A stretch of DNA of 11,502 bases from JANOQP01 sp044227705. GTDB taxonomy: Bacteria > Bacteroidota > Bacteroidia > Chitinophagales > Saprospiraceae. Location of the stretch: the NCBI GenBank assembly GCA_044227705.1, contig JBGAWE010000159.1, positions 1 to 11,502 of the forward strand. The letters are read 5' to 3'. The notes under the pieces are model-generated. The model searched no databases. It had not been told where the DNA came from and was given only the letters and a program-made list of their open reading frames with translations. Within the stretch, counting starts at the first letter, position 1; every line of letters starts with the position of its first letter. Of this stretch, positions 1 through 6,910 are shown in pieces. Both the position numbers and the translations under genes were made by a program.

Positions 1-1
1 G

Positions 2-400
2 CAGGAGGTCAAGCAGCGGATGCGCGAGCTAAAACTCGACCGCGAGACGGCCGACCAGATATTCCAGACCCTCGAAGGCGATGGATATGTGGATGACCGC
101 CGCTTCGCCCGGATGTTCGCCATCGGCAAGTTCCGGCAGAACGGCTGGGGCCGAGTCCGCATCCGGCAGGAGCTGGGCAGCCGCGCCCTTCCTGCCGCGC
201 TCGTCGATGAGGCTCTCGCGGAGATTTCGGAGGAAGACTATCGAGCCGCCCTCCACGACTATTTGAAAAAAAAGACCGAGCAACTGGCCTCCGAACCCGA
301 CGCTTGGCCGAAGCTCGCCGCCTCCGCCGCCCGGCGAGGTTTCGAGACGGGCCTGATTTTTGTAACACTTAAACGATTGAAAATCAGCGAAGAAGAATGA
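2..400 (+). CDS. recX: Regulatory protein RecX (5' end outside window)
   Basis: RecX-family proteins bind RecA filaments and modulate recombination and SOS activity in the cytoplasm. The frame is open from base 2, so the gene begins before the window; 132 residues are visible. They follow the family's three-helix repeat pattern: a segment predicting Gln1-Leu24, then GYVDDRRFA at residues 28-36 (the conserved gYlDD.rFA signature), then the basic G.GRVRIRQEL helix at 48-58, and a second repeat ending in SAARRGFETGLI. RecX proteins are usually about 150-200 residues, so only a short N-terminal part is missing. The methionine at base 20 is internal, since homologous sequence continues upstream of it. 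The TGA at 398-400 overlaps the next ATG by four bases, which suggests translational coupling with the Nif3-like gene. No recA is visible. The assignment is by motif pattern and is fairly secure. Confidence 0.88.
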   Translation, partial: QEVKQRMRELKLDRETADQIFQTLEGDGYVDDRRFARMFAIGKFRQNGWGRVRIRQELGSRALPAALVDEALAEISEEDYRAALHDYLKKKTEQLASEPDAWPKLAASAARRGFETGLIFVTLKRLKISEEE

Positions 401-1194
401 AAATCGGAGAACTGGCCGCCTTTCTGGAAGGCATCGCGCCGCTCAACTTGCAGGAGAGCTACGACAACGCGGGCCTCATCGTCGGCGACCCGGGGGCGGA
501 GATAACGGGCGTGGTCTTTTGCCTCGACAGCACGGAAGCGGTCGTCGAAGAGGCCGTCGGCTTGGGCTGCAACTTGGTCGTCGCTCATCACCCAATCGTC
601 TTCCGGGGGTTGAAAAAAATCAACGGGAAGAACTACGTCGAACGGGCTGTCATCCACGCCATCCGCTCCGACGTTGCGCTTTACGCCATCCACACGAACC
701 TCGACAACATCCTCCGGCACGGGGTCAACGAGCGGATCGCGCAGCGGCTCGGGCTTTCAAATCTGAAAATTCTTTCACCCAAAAAAGACCTCGCCAAGCC
801 CGACCCCGGCATCGGCGCGGGCGTTGTCGGCGAACTGGCCGAGCCGATGGGCGAGCGGGATTTTCTCCAATCAATAAAGAAGAAGATGGGCGCGGGCGTC
901 GTCCGCCACACGGCCTTGCTCGGCCGGCCGGTGCGGCGCGTGGCGGTCTGCGGCGGCTCGGGCAGCTTCCTTTTGCCGGATGCCATCCGGGCCGGGGCAG
1001 ACGTGTTCGTGACGGCGGATTTCAAGTACCACGAGTTCTTCGACGCGGACGGACGGGTGCTCGTCGCCGACATCGGTCACTTCGAAAGCGAGCAATTCAC
1101 CATCGATTTGCTGCACGGCCTTTGCGCGGAGAATTTTTCTACCTTCGCCCTCCGTTTGACAAACACGCGGACCAATCCGGTGTTTTACCTCTGA
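397..1194 (+). CDS. Nif3-like dinuclear metal center protein (YbgI/NIF3 family)
   Basis: This 265-residue protein matches the NIF3/YbgI family, toroidal hexamers that hold a two-metal site; the biochemical role is not settled (GTP cyclohydrolase I type 2 homolog is a legacy name). Seen in the sequence: the N-terminal SYDNAGLIVGDP at residues 21-32, AHHPIVFRG at 63-71 with the histidine pair 64-65, YAIHTNLDN at 96-104 with H99 and D103, and the C-terminal DIGHFESEQ at 226-233, where H228 and E232 have the spacing of the E. coli YbgI metal ligands. The full ligand set is therefore present. At 265 residues it is the short form; many Bacteroidota relatives have about 365 residues with an inserted PII-like domain, which is absent here. 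The start is fixed by the ATGA overlap with recX. The zinc-ribbon gene begins 50 bases downstream, a pairing I recall as common in Bacteroidota, so the two are probably co-transcribed. Confidence 0.93.
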   Translation: MKIGELAAFLEGIAPLNLQESYDNAGLIVGDPGAEITGVVFCLDSTEAVVEEAVGLGCNLVVAHHPIVFRGLKKINGKNYVERAVIHAIRSDVALYAIHTNLDNILRHGVNERIAQRLGLSNLKILSPKKDLAKPDPGIGAGVVGELAEPMGERDFLQSIKKKMGAGVVRHTALLGRPVRRVAVCGGSGSFLLPDAIRAGADVFVTADFKYHEFFDADGRVLVADIGHFESEQFTIDLLHGLCAENFSTFALRLTNTRTNPVFYL

Positions 1195-1244
1195 AAAAAC
1201 CGGTTTTCGCCGCTTCCCAACCGCTCACCCAATATTTGAAAAGC

Positions 1245-2009
1245 ATGGCCGCAGCAACTGAATCCACCATCGCCGAGAAGCTCACGATGCTCTGGGACCT
1301 CCAAAAAATCGACTCGCAGCTCGATGAAATCTCCATCCTCAAAGGCGAATTGCCGATGGAGGTGGCCGACCTCGAGGACGAAATCGAGGGCCTCTCGACC
1401 CGCATCACCAAACTTAAAGGCTCCTTGAAAGAGAGCGAGATGGAGATGTCGCGCATCAACGGCGTGGCGAAGGACGCGGCATCCAAAATCACGAAGTACG
1501 AGAAGCAAATCGAGGAGGTGAAGAACAACCGCGAGTACGACGCGCTCGTCAAAGAGATTGAGCTGGCGAAGCTCGACATCCAGCTCTCCGAGAAGCGCGG
1601 CCGCGAGCACAAGGCACAGGTCGACATGAAGAAGGAGCAGGTCGTCGTCGCAGAGGCCCGTTTCGAAGCCCGCAAAAAAGACCTCGAAGCCAAGCGCACG
1701 GAGCTTGCCGCCATCATCGAGAAGACCGAAAAGGAGGAGGAAAAGCTCAAAAAGAAGAGCGAAAAGGCCCGCAAAGGCATCGAGGAGCGCCTCCTCAAGT
1801 CTTACGACAAAATCCGCCGGACCTACAAGAACGGCATCGCCGTCGCCACCATCGAGCGCGATTCGTGCAACGGCTGCTACAACAAAATCCCGCCGCAGGT
1901 CCAATTGGAAGCGGGGCTTCACAAGAAAATCGTGGCCTGCGAACACTGCGGGCGCATCCTCGCCGACCGGCAAATCGCTGGGGCGGAGATGGCGATGGCC
2001 GACGATTGA
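1245..2009 (+). CDS. Coiled-coil C4-type zinc-ribbon protein (CT398/HP0958-like)
   Basis: The 254-residue product has a long heptad-rich, highly charged region from about residue 10 to 185, predicted to form an antiparallel coiled coil, containing NNREYDAL at 94-101, a family hallmark. It ends in a zinc ribbon with two CxxC knuckles, C208/C211 and C232/C235. This architecture is that of the CT398/HP0958-type family; the H. pylori member is linked to flagellar RpoN and transcript handling, but the role in non-flagellated Bacteroidota is unknown, and nucleic-acid or protein binding is inference. The frame is open far upstream, back to about base 519, but that stretch is the shadow of the Nif3 gene. 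I chose the ATG at 1245 because MAAATESTIAEKLTMLWDLQ is the usual family N-terminus and lies just after the Nif3 stop. A strong terminator follows at 2055-2095. Confidence 0.88.
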   Translation: MAAATESTIAEKLTMLWDLQKIDSQLDEISILKGELPMEVADLEDEIEGLSTRITKLKGSLKESEMEMSRINGVAKDAASKITKYEKQIEEVKNNREYDALVKEIELAKLDIQLSEKRGREHKAQVDMKKEQVVVAEARFEARKKDLEAKRTELAAIIEKTEKEEEKLKKKSEKARKGIEERLLKSYDKIRRTYKNGIAVATIERDSCNGCYNKIPPQVQLEAGLHKKIVACEHCGRILADRQIAGAEMAMADD

Positions 2010-2024
2010 TGACGTTTGGCCAAC

Positions 2025-2051
2025 GTTGGAAGGGTTTGTAACCCTTCCGAC
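2025..2051. repeat. Perfect-stem hairpin, possible dispersed intergenic repeat
   Basis: GGAAGGGTT at 2028-2036 and AACCCTTCC at 2040-2048 are exact inverted copies around the loop TGT. G2025-C2051, T2026-A2050 and a T-G wobble extend the stem to 12 pairs. It has no T tract, so it is not a terminator. The compact, near-perfect form resembles short palindromic elements scattered between genes in large Bacteroidota genomes, but only one copy is in this window, so the repeat status is inference. Confidence 0.5.
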
Positions 2052-2054
2052 TTT

Positions 2055-2095
2055 AAAAATCCGCGCCTCGTTTCGACAGGGCGCGGATTTTTTTT
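2055..2095 (+). terminator. Rho-independent terminator of the recX-Nif3-zinc-ribbon run
   Basis: AAAAATCCGCGCC (2055-2067) pairs over 13 bases with GGCGCGGATTTTT (2080-2092) around a 12-base loop, and a run of eight T at 2088-2095 follows the GC stem. It sits 46 bases after the zinc-ribbon stop and points along the + strand. The A run on the left arm would also give a weaker T tract on the - strand. Confidence 0.85.
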
Positions 2096-2098
2096 GCC

Positions 2099-2141
2099 AA
2101 AAGAAAAGGCCGAACCTCGGGACATCTCCCGGATTCGGCCT
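2099..2141 (-). terminator. Rho-independent terminator of the - strand sigma/barrel/lipoprotein operon
   Basis: Read on the - strand, AGGCCGAA (2141-2134) pairs with TTCGGCCT (2114-2107). An inner stem CGGG/CCCG (2131-2128 with 2121-2118) lies within the loop, and the hairpin is followed by TTTTCTTTT (2106-2098). It lies 55 bases beyond the lipoprotein stop and faces the opposite terminator at 2055-2095, so this convergent gap appears to insulate both operons. Confidence 0.75.
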
Positions 2142-2172
2142 CGCTCTATCTAAACACGGGTTTCTTTGTAGC

Positions 2173-2188
2173 ACAGACTAAAGTCTGT
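2173..2188. repeat. Short inverted repeat beside the lipoprotein stop
   Basis: ACAGACT (2173-2179) and AGTCTGT (2182-2188) are exact inverted copies separated by AA. It lies 8 bases beyond the end of the lipoprotein gene. There is no T tract. With the hairpin at 2025-2051 it may be a remnant of a dispersed intergenic element; there is no second copy in the window. Confidence 0.35.
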
Positions 2189-2196
2189 CATTCAAT

Positions 2197-3189
2197 TCAT
2201 TTCAGGCTCAAAAGCATGTCTTTAAGTCCGTCCTCGCCGACCGCTTTCATGCCTGTCGAGAGGTCGACCGATTGGTTTTCCTCGGTCGTGATTCCCCTAC
2301 TTACGACGTAAAGCTGGTCGAGGATTTTCGAGGTGAAGACCAGTTTGCCGTCCACTCGGTTCGGCAGTTTGTCGGCTTTGAACAGGTTGTTCGCCGAGTC
2401 GTAACGAAGCGGCAGGACGGTTTTGCTGCCGTCCAACACCAAAAAGCCCAGCGTGTTCGTCAACGTGAACTCATCCGACAACTTGACGGACAGATTCGCC
2501 ACCGGGTTGGGCAGGGGATGGTTTGCGGCGAGCCAGCCGAGTTTTTTGACCGACAGTTGATAGTAGGTCACGCCGTCTGGGATGGGCTGGATGGCGGGCG
2601 CGGTCACATCGTCGGCCTGCGACCAGCGGAAGCGGGCCTCGCCGCTCGACTTCGACCAGCCGCCCTCGAACGCGAAAAAGTCCGCCTGTGCGCCCGCCGG
2701 GCCGACGGGGATGCGCACCTCGAAAGTCCGGTCGTCGCGCAGTTTGATGGGTTTTCCGTTGAAGAACGCCTCGATTTTGACCATCCCGGCCGTTTCGAGC
2801 GGCTGCCCGAAATCGGCTTGGGTGACGTTGCCGAGGCCGGCGACCTCCGGTTTTTCGAGAACGTCGGAGATTTTCAAAGTGATTTTCTGGCCAGCGCTTG
2901 CCTCGACCGGCAGACCGTTCGAGTCGACGAAAAGGCCGTTGACGTCAGTCATCAAAACCTTCACGCCGCGCGGCGAGGTGAACTCGACCGAAGAATTGGA
3001 GCCGTCGATTTCGAACTGTGCGGCGTTGGCCGGGTCGCTCGTCAGGCTGGTCATCAAGGCGCGGAGCGCGTCGACGGTCTGGCCGTATGGGATGTAGACA
3101 TCCTGTTCCTTCCGGCAGCCGCCCAAAATGAGAAGGCAGGCCAGCGCGGCCACGATGCTCTTTTTGATTTGGAAGAATTTCTGTTCCAT
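2197..3189 (-). CDS. Hypothetical lipoprotein with possible surface-export signal
   Basis: The product is a 330-residue lipoprotein of unknown function. MEQKFFQIKK is a charged start followed by a hydrophobic stretch (11-23) and the lipobox LGGC with acylated C25. The next residues are RKEQD; K and E at +3/+4 partly match the Bacteroidota lipoprotein export signal, so surface exposure is possible but unproven. The mature part is beta-rich and has no visible enzyme motif or repeats. Residues 103-160 (KITLKISDVLEKPEV, then PLETAGMVKIEAFFNGK and RTFEVRIPV) resemble a segment I recall from Bacteroidota surface proteins, but I cannot name a family. The frame is open up to an ATG at 3297 that overlaps the barrel stop; I chose 3189 because it places the signal sequence at the N-terminus, whereas 3297 would put 36 polar residues before it. 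It is the last gene of the sigma/barrel operon, with a 104-base gap. Confidence 0.8.
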   Translation of the reverse strand: MEQKFFQIKKSIVAALACLLILGGCRKEQDVYIPYGQTVDALRALMTSLTSDPANAAQFEIDGSNSSVEFTSPRGVKVLMTDVNGLFVDSNGLPVEASAGQKITLKISDVLEKPEVAGLGNVTQADFGQPLETAGMVKIEAFFNGKPIKLRDDRTFEVRIPVGPAGAQADFFAFEGGWSKSSGEARFRWSQADDVTAPAIQPIPDGVTYYQLSVKKLGWLAANHPLPNPVANLSVKLSDEFTLTNTLGFLVLDGSKTVLPLRYDSANNLFKADKLPNRVDGKLVFTSKILDQLYVVSRGITTEENQSVDLSTGMKAVGEDGLKDMLLSLK

Positions 3190-3293
3190 GCTTTTGTCCC
3201 GATGACTCGGGATGGTTTTTTCGATGAGAGGCGACCAGCCCCGAAAGTGCTGCCCGCGCTTTGTCCCGAGGCGTTCGCGTCGGGTGTTAAAAT

Positions 3294-4737
3294 TCATTTC
3301 AACAGCCGCGTGAAGCCAACGGATACGCTACTGCCGAACGTGTACACTTGCTCTTCGGCGGGTGCGACTTGCGCGAGACGTACGCAGCACCCGCTGGTAA
3401 GGTCGGCTCGATGAAGAAGCCACGGTCGATCTGATAAATGCAGAAAACCTGCGCGTTCGCCATGGCGGAGAGGCCCGCATTGGCCCGGAGGCTGGAGCGG
3501 CGCGCGGGCTGCCCATCGTTGCTGGGGTCGACGATTTTGCCGCCGCGCCAGAGAAGGAGGTTCATCGCCACGCCGCCGTTGAGGCTGTAGCCGAAGTGGC
3601 CGCGATTCTGTTCAAAACCGATGGTTACGGGCAGGTCGAGAAGGCCGAGATGGTTGTTCTTTCTAACAATGTGCTCGACGACGTGGGCCATTGTCGCGTT
3701 CTTCACCTGTTTGCTCGTCGATATAAATAATGGTCTGCAAGAGCTTCGGGTCGTAGAAATCCAGCCGCTCCTCAACCTGCGTGTAGTTCAGCCCGGCACG
3801 AAGGGCGAAATGCCCCGCCCACAGCCAACCGGCCCGCGCCCCGACGTTCCAGTTCATCACCTGTTTTTCGGTCTCCTTCCTCCGCTGGACGTAGCCCGGC
3901 GTGTCGCCCCCTTTGTCGGAAAGGCGGTGGAAGGTCGGCCCGGCGCCCGCGTAGAGGTCGACGTAAAAGACCTCGCCCCGGTCGGCGAAACTGGGGCAGG
4001 ACGGCTTCCACTTTTTGGTCTTGAAGCGGCGGATGGGCGGGTTTTTCGAGGGCCTGTTGTTTTTCAAAAAGACGGTGCCGCGCCCGTCGAGCGGGGCCAA
4101 ATTTTTCAGGGAAAAAGAAGTCGGCTTGTCCGTTGCCGTCAGGTTCTCTTTTTCAAGGCCAATCCTAACTGATTGGCTTTCAATGTTCTGAGCCGGTGAA
4201 ATTTCTGTAGTGGCAAGAGGGTCGCCAGCCGGGCTGGTTTGGGTGAAATCGACCGGGGCCGCGCTCGGTTTTTCAAAAAGAAGGGGAGCGGCGACGGCCG
4301 GTATCGGGGTGGAATATTTTGAACGGAATTGGCTGGCCGGTTTCACGCCGCCGGTCGCCGCCGGGGCGACGGTTGAAATTTCAGCCGCCTTTTCAATCGA
4401 AGTTTGGCCGGTCGATTCAGTCATCGAAGCCGAGGCTTCGCCCGAAATCCCGGCCGGTTTTTTTCAAAGAAGAAGTTTCTCGCTCGCGCCACGCTGGTCG
4501 AGGCGACGGCGTTCTGTCCGCCCGATTGAACCCGCCCGCCTTGCCCGGCGAATAGGCCAGCCAGACGCCGCCAAAAGCCTGACCGAGCCACCCGCCCGTC
4601 AGCCAGAAGCCGACGAGGCGGCGGCGCTTCCGGGCAAGCTCGGCCTCGACGGCCTCCCAGACCGCCGGGGGCGGCGCGACCTCCGAGCGGCCGAGCCGGT
4701 CGCGGAAATGGTCGTCGATGGGAAATCTATCTTGCAT
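3294..4737 (-). pseudogene. Frame-broken membrane-anchored outer-membrane beta-barrel protein (possibly intact gene with sequence errors)
   Basis: Joined across frames this encodes about 480 residues. The N-terminus (ATG at 4737) has HFRDRLGRSEVAPPPAVWEAVEAEL, a short cytosolic segment typical of Bacteroidota proteins encoded next to ECF sigma factors, then a basic patch and one membrane helix (about 41-62). A long Pro/Ala/Thr/Lys-rich linker follows, then a porin-like barrel (PorT/OMP_b-brl-type): FYVDLYAGAGPTF, ARAGWLWAGHFALRAGLNYTQ, GHFGYSLNGGVAMNLLLW and a C-terminal strand YTFGSSVSVGFTRLLK ending at the TGA 3296-3294. The frame changes at least three times: at a 7-A run (- strand; 4464-4458), near 3690-3705, and near 3357. 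After each, recognisable family sequence resumes in another frame. I infer an anti-sigma-like or envelope-spanning role for the N-terminal segment from context only. Without a clean frame the protein as written would stop at 4417. Confidence 0.75.
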
Positions 4738-4756
4738 GTCGTTGATTTTCAATCAG

Positions 4757-5351
4757 TTAAAAAATCAGGCCACCTTTCTCGCAGCTCGAAACTCCGCCTG
4801 GCTGCTCGACCTGCTTGACGAGCTGCCGACGAGCGGTCAATCATGAGCGGCTCGTGCTCTCCTCGATGCCGAGCATCCGCAGCGGTCTTCGAGTACAGCT
4901 CGATGGCGACGAGGCCAAGACTATCCGCAGCCCTCGAAGTCGCCGACGACGGCATCCGTTTCCAGCGCTGCGCGAGCGGCGGCCGGCCGACGCGGCGGAG
5001 TCGCCAGGCTTGGCCTCGACGGCCCTCGAACTTGAACCGGTGCCGCTGGTACATCCGCAGGGCGGTGTTGACCATGATGCGGCGTATCCAGCCCTCGAAG
5101 CTGCCGTCGCCCCGGTAGTTCGGGAGGTTCTCGAAGACGGATAGTTGTCCTTGCAAGATGTCGGCCGCGTCGCTCGCTCGGCTGGCGTAGCGCAGGCAGA
5201 CGGCGTACATCCGCCCGGCGAAGCGGTCGTACAGCATCTTTGGCCCGCGCCACTACGCCCTGGCTGGGCACCCGAGGATAAGCTCCTGTTCGGTCACGGT
5301 CGATAGTTTTGAGCAAGGTACGGCGGAGGGCGCATTTTTCGGCTTCAGCAT
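4757..5351 (-). pseudogene. Frame-broken ECF RNA polymerase sigma-70 factor (possibly intact gene with sequence errors)
   Basis: About 195 residues of an ECF sigma factor are recognisable in pieces. The N-terminus is LSTVTEQELILGC (start ATG 5351). An in-frame TAG at 5255-5253 interrupts it; reading GTAGTGGCG one base off gives VVARAK, so two compensating indels could explain the stop. Region 2 is clean: MLYDRFAGRMYAVCLRYA, ADILQ, VFENLPNYRG, then FEGWIRRIMVNTALRMYQRHRF. After about 5020 the frame changes several times, with ALETDAVVGDFEG, LVAIELY, LRMLGIEESTSRS (region 4 helix-turn-helix) and ARRQLVKQVEQ in different frames, ending at TAA 4759-4757 or TGA 4751-4749. In Bacteroidota such sigma factors commonly precede a gene for an anti-sigma-like membrane protein, as here. 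The barrel ATG lies about 20 bases downstream. Family assignment is secure; whether the gene is truly broken is not. Confidence 0.8.
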
Positions 5352-5537
5352 CTTGGCCCGTTTTGTCGGTTTTAGAGATTCTCTCGGTTCGCCCGTCGCT
5401 GCCTTGCCGGTCGGGTTGTTTTTGAAATGAGAAACTGCCCGATGGGAAATTGGCTGCCCGAGGCTCGGGCGGCTGGCTAATTTCACCCCGTCGAACCGGC
5501 GCGGCTGTCGGATTTTTTTTCACACAACTAATTGAAA
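5352..5537. other. Divergent intergenic region between sigma factor and fabG
   Basis: These 186 bases separate two divergently read genes and should contain promoters in both directions. I see no convincing pair matching the Bacteroidota -33 TTTG / -7 TAnnTTTG pattern; TAATTTCA at 5478-5485 is a partial -7 match without a well-placed TTTG. GCCCGAG/CTCGGGC at 5456-5470 is a tight inverted repeat of unknown use. An eight-T run (5513-5520) and an A/T-rich stretch precede the fabG ATG. Confidence 0.35.
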
Positions 5538-6269
5538 ATGAACCTCTTGACTGGCAAGGTCGCCCTCATCACCGGCGGCTCGCGCGGCATCGGCGAGTCG
5601 CTCGTGCGCTGTTTCTACGCGGCGGGCGCACAGGTCGCGTTCACCTATGTCTCTGAAAAATCGCGGCTGCTCTCTGAAAAAATCTGCCAGGACCTCGGCC
5701 CCGGCGTGCAGATGTTCCAATCGGACGCGGGCGATTTTGCGCAGGCCGAAAAGCTCGTGGCCGAGGTCGTCGCGGCGTTCGGCAAACTGGACATCCTCGT
5801 GAACAACGCAGGCATCACCCGCGACACCTTGATGCTGCGCATGACCGAGCAGCAATGGGACGAGGTCATCGCCACCAACCTCAAATCCGTCTTCAACCTC
5901 ACGCGGCACGCGCTCAAGCCGATGATTCGCTCGGGCGGCGTCATCATCAACATGTCGTCGGTGGTCGGCGTGTTTGGGCAGGCGGGGCAGGCGAACTACG
6001 CGCCTCGAAGGCGGGCATCATCGGCTTCGAAAGCATCGCCAAAGAGTACGGTTCGCGCGGCATCCGCTGCAACGCCGTCGCGCCGGGCTTCATCGAGACG
6101 GACATGACCGCCGCGCTCGATGAGAAGACCCGCGACGGCTACCTCGCCGCCATCCCCATGAAAAGCTTGCCCGGGCGAGGACGTGGCGAACGCCTGCATT
6201 CTCTCGCCATGACATGGGCGGTATGTCAGCGGACAGGTCTTGAGCGTGTGCGGTGCGCTGAACTGCTGA
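5538..6269 (+). pseudogene. fabG: Frame-broken 3-oxoacyl-ACP reductase FabG (probably intact gene with sequence errors)
   Basis: FabG is the cytoplasmic NADPH-dependent beta-ketoacyl-ACP reductase of fatty-acid synthesis. The N-terminal 155 residues read cleanly: TGGSRGIG at 12-19 (cofactor loop), LVNNAGITRDTL at 87-98, catalytic N114 in IATNLKS, S141 in INMSSVVG, and Y154 in QANYA. One base is missing after 6002, so the YxxxK lysine (ASKAGIIGF) lies in the next frame, which runs through NAVAPGFIETDM to IPMKSL. Two more bases are lacking at 6168-6178 (before RGEDVANAC) and three at 6199-6223 (giving ILLASDMGGYVSGQ if restored); the end VLSVCGALNC and TGA 6267-6269 are canonical. Restoring six bases yields 245 residues, the usual size. 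Start at 5538 chosen because MNLLTGKVALITGG is the standard N-terminus; the TTG two codons earlier is unneeded. Close outgroup SDR enzymes are possible, but NYAASK/SVCG ending favours FabG. Confidence 0.88.
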
Positions 6270-6300
6270 ACCGACACCTGGAAGCCGATTCTTCAAGGCG

Positions 6301-6342
6301 AGGCCGCCGCGACGTCTCTTGGCGCGGCGGCCTGGTTTTTTT
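6301..6342 (+). terminator. Rho-independent terminator after fabG
   Basis: AGGCCGCCGCG (6301-6311) and CGCGGCGGCCT (6323-6333) form a perfect 11-pair GC-rich stem with an 11-base loop, followed by GG and seven T (6336-6342). It lies 31 bases after the fabG stop and ends the fabG transcript. A TTG that would extend the next gene upstream (6319) falls in the loop of this hairpin and is not a credible start. Confidence 0.88.
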
Positions 6343-6375
6343 GTTGCTTTATGGGAAAATTTTGGGGTATGGAAG

Positions 6376-6825
6376 ATGGGTAAAGGGGCTTTGCGGCGGA
6401 TTGAAAAGGCCAAGCGCGAGGTGGCCAATCTATCCGATTTAGGTCTGACGGAATTGCCGGGAGAGATTTCGGAATTGAAGAATTTGACGAGCATCGTTGT
6501 CCCTAAAAGTCAAGTCAGTGACCTGTTCCCAATTAGTGGGCTGGTGAATTTGACTTCTGAAAACGAAGAGGGATTCACCGCGCTCAAAGCCGGAGAGGAG
6601 GGCAAAAAAGAGGTTTTCATCGTCCAATTGATAGAACCGGGCGGCTGGAAGGATTTGCCCATCGCCCAAATCCGGGCTGCGCCGAGCGACTGGATAAGGC
6701 CGGGCGTGACGGGCCAGCCACGCCACGAGCTTTGGGCGGAAACGGGGCGGAAGTTCAACGACGCGCTCTCGGCGGTCAAGAAGCGGAAGCTGCGCGAGCG
6801 ACCGCGCGGGCGGTTTGGGGGGTAG
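6376..6825 (+). CDS. Small leucine-rich-repeat protein with possible TIR-like C-terminal remnant
   Basis: The 149-residue product has two parts. Residues 1-55 are leucine-rich repeat: RRIEKAKREVANLSDLGLTELPGEISELKNLTS is the usual cap and first repeat of large Bacteroidota LRR proteins, and SQVSDLFPISGLVNLTS is one internalin-style repeat. Residues about 60-149 lack LRR pattern; FIVQLIEPGGWKDLPIAQIR and the following AAPSDW faintly resemble the C-terminal strand/helix of TIR domains (P-v-l-r-p-c-W-p-a-q-l-a-l-P), ending in a basic helix rich in K and R. Full-size relatives would carry many repeats, so this may be an internally deleted relic or a rearranged gene. There is no signal peptide or membrane helix. 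The A/T content is a little higher than in its neighbours. The start at 6376 is chosen over the TTG at 6319 inside the terminator. The coding call is moderately secure; the TIR suggestion is weak. Confidence 0.55.
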   Translation: MGKGALRRIEKAKREVANLSDLGLTELPGEISELKNLTSIVVPKSQVSDLFPISGLVNLTSENEEGFTALKAGEEGKKEVFIVQLIEPGGWKDLPIAQIRAAPSDWIRPGVTGQPRHELWAETGRKFNDALSAVKKRKLRERPRGRFGG

Positions 6826-6910
6826 ACTTCCATCGAAAATCGAATAATGGGCCACCTTTGCCCCGACCCTCCTTGCTTTGCCCTGACCACGATGCCCCAT
6901 TGCCAGCGCG

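Noticed and set aside
1196..1207. Palindrome AAAACCGGTTTT after the Nif3 stop
   Set aside because: No loop and followed at once by the next gene of the same run; unlikely to terminate or bind a regulator.
519..1244. Open frame extending the zinc-ribbon protein upstream by about 240 residues
   Set aside because: It overlaps the Nif3-like gene in another frame, is Arg/His-rich low-complexity, and the family N-terminus falls at 1245.
1185..2174. Antisense frame of 329 codons over the zinc-ribbon gene
   Set aside because: It is the complement of a charged coiled coil, which gives Leu/Phe-rich shadows; it has no signal or domain and includes both terminators.
3190..3297. Upstream ATG at 3297 for the lipoprotein, overlapping the barrel stop (ATGA)
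   Set aside because: It would add 36 polar residues before a canonical lipoprotein signal sequence, so the overlap is treated as chance.
2272..3414. Long open frame of 380 codons opposite the lipoprotein
   Set aside because: It is antisense to a gene with a clear lipobox and family-like sequence, and its product shows no recognisable motif; GC-rich sequence creates such shadows.
6319..6375. TTG start extending the LRR gene upstream
   Set aside because: The codon lies in the loop of the fabG terminator, and the ATG at 6376 starts at the usual LRR cap.
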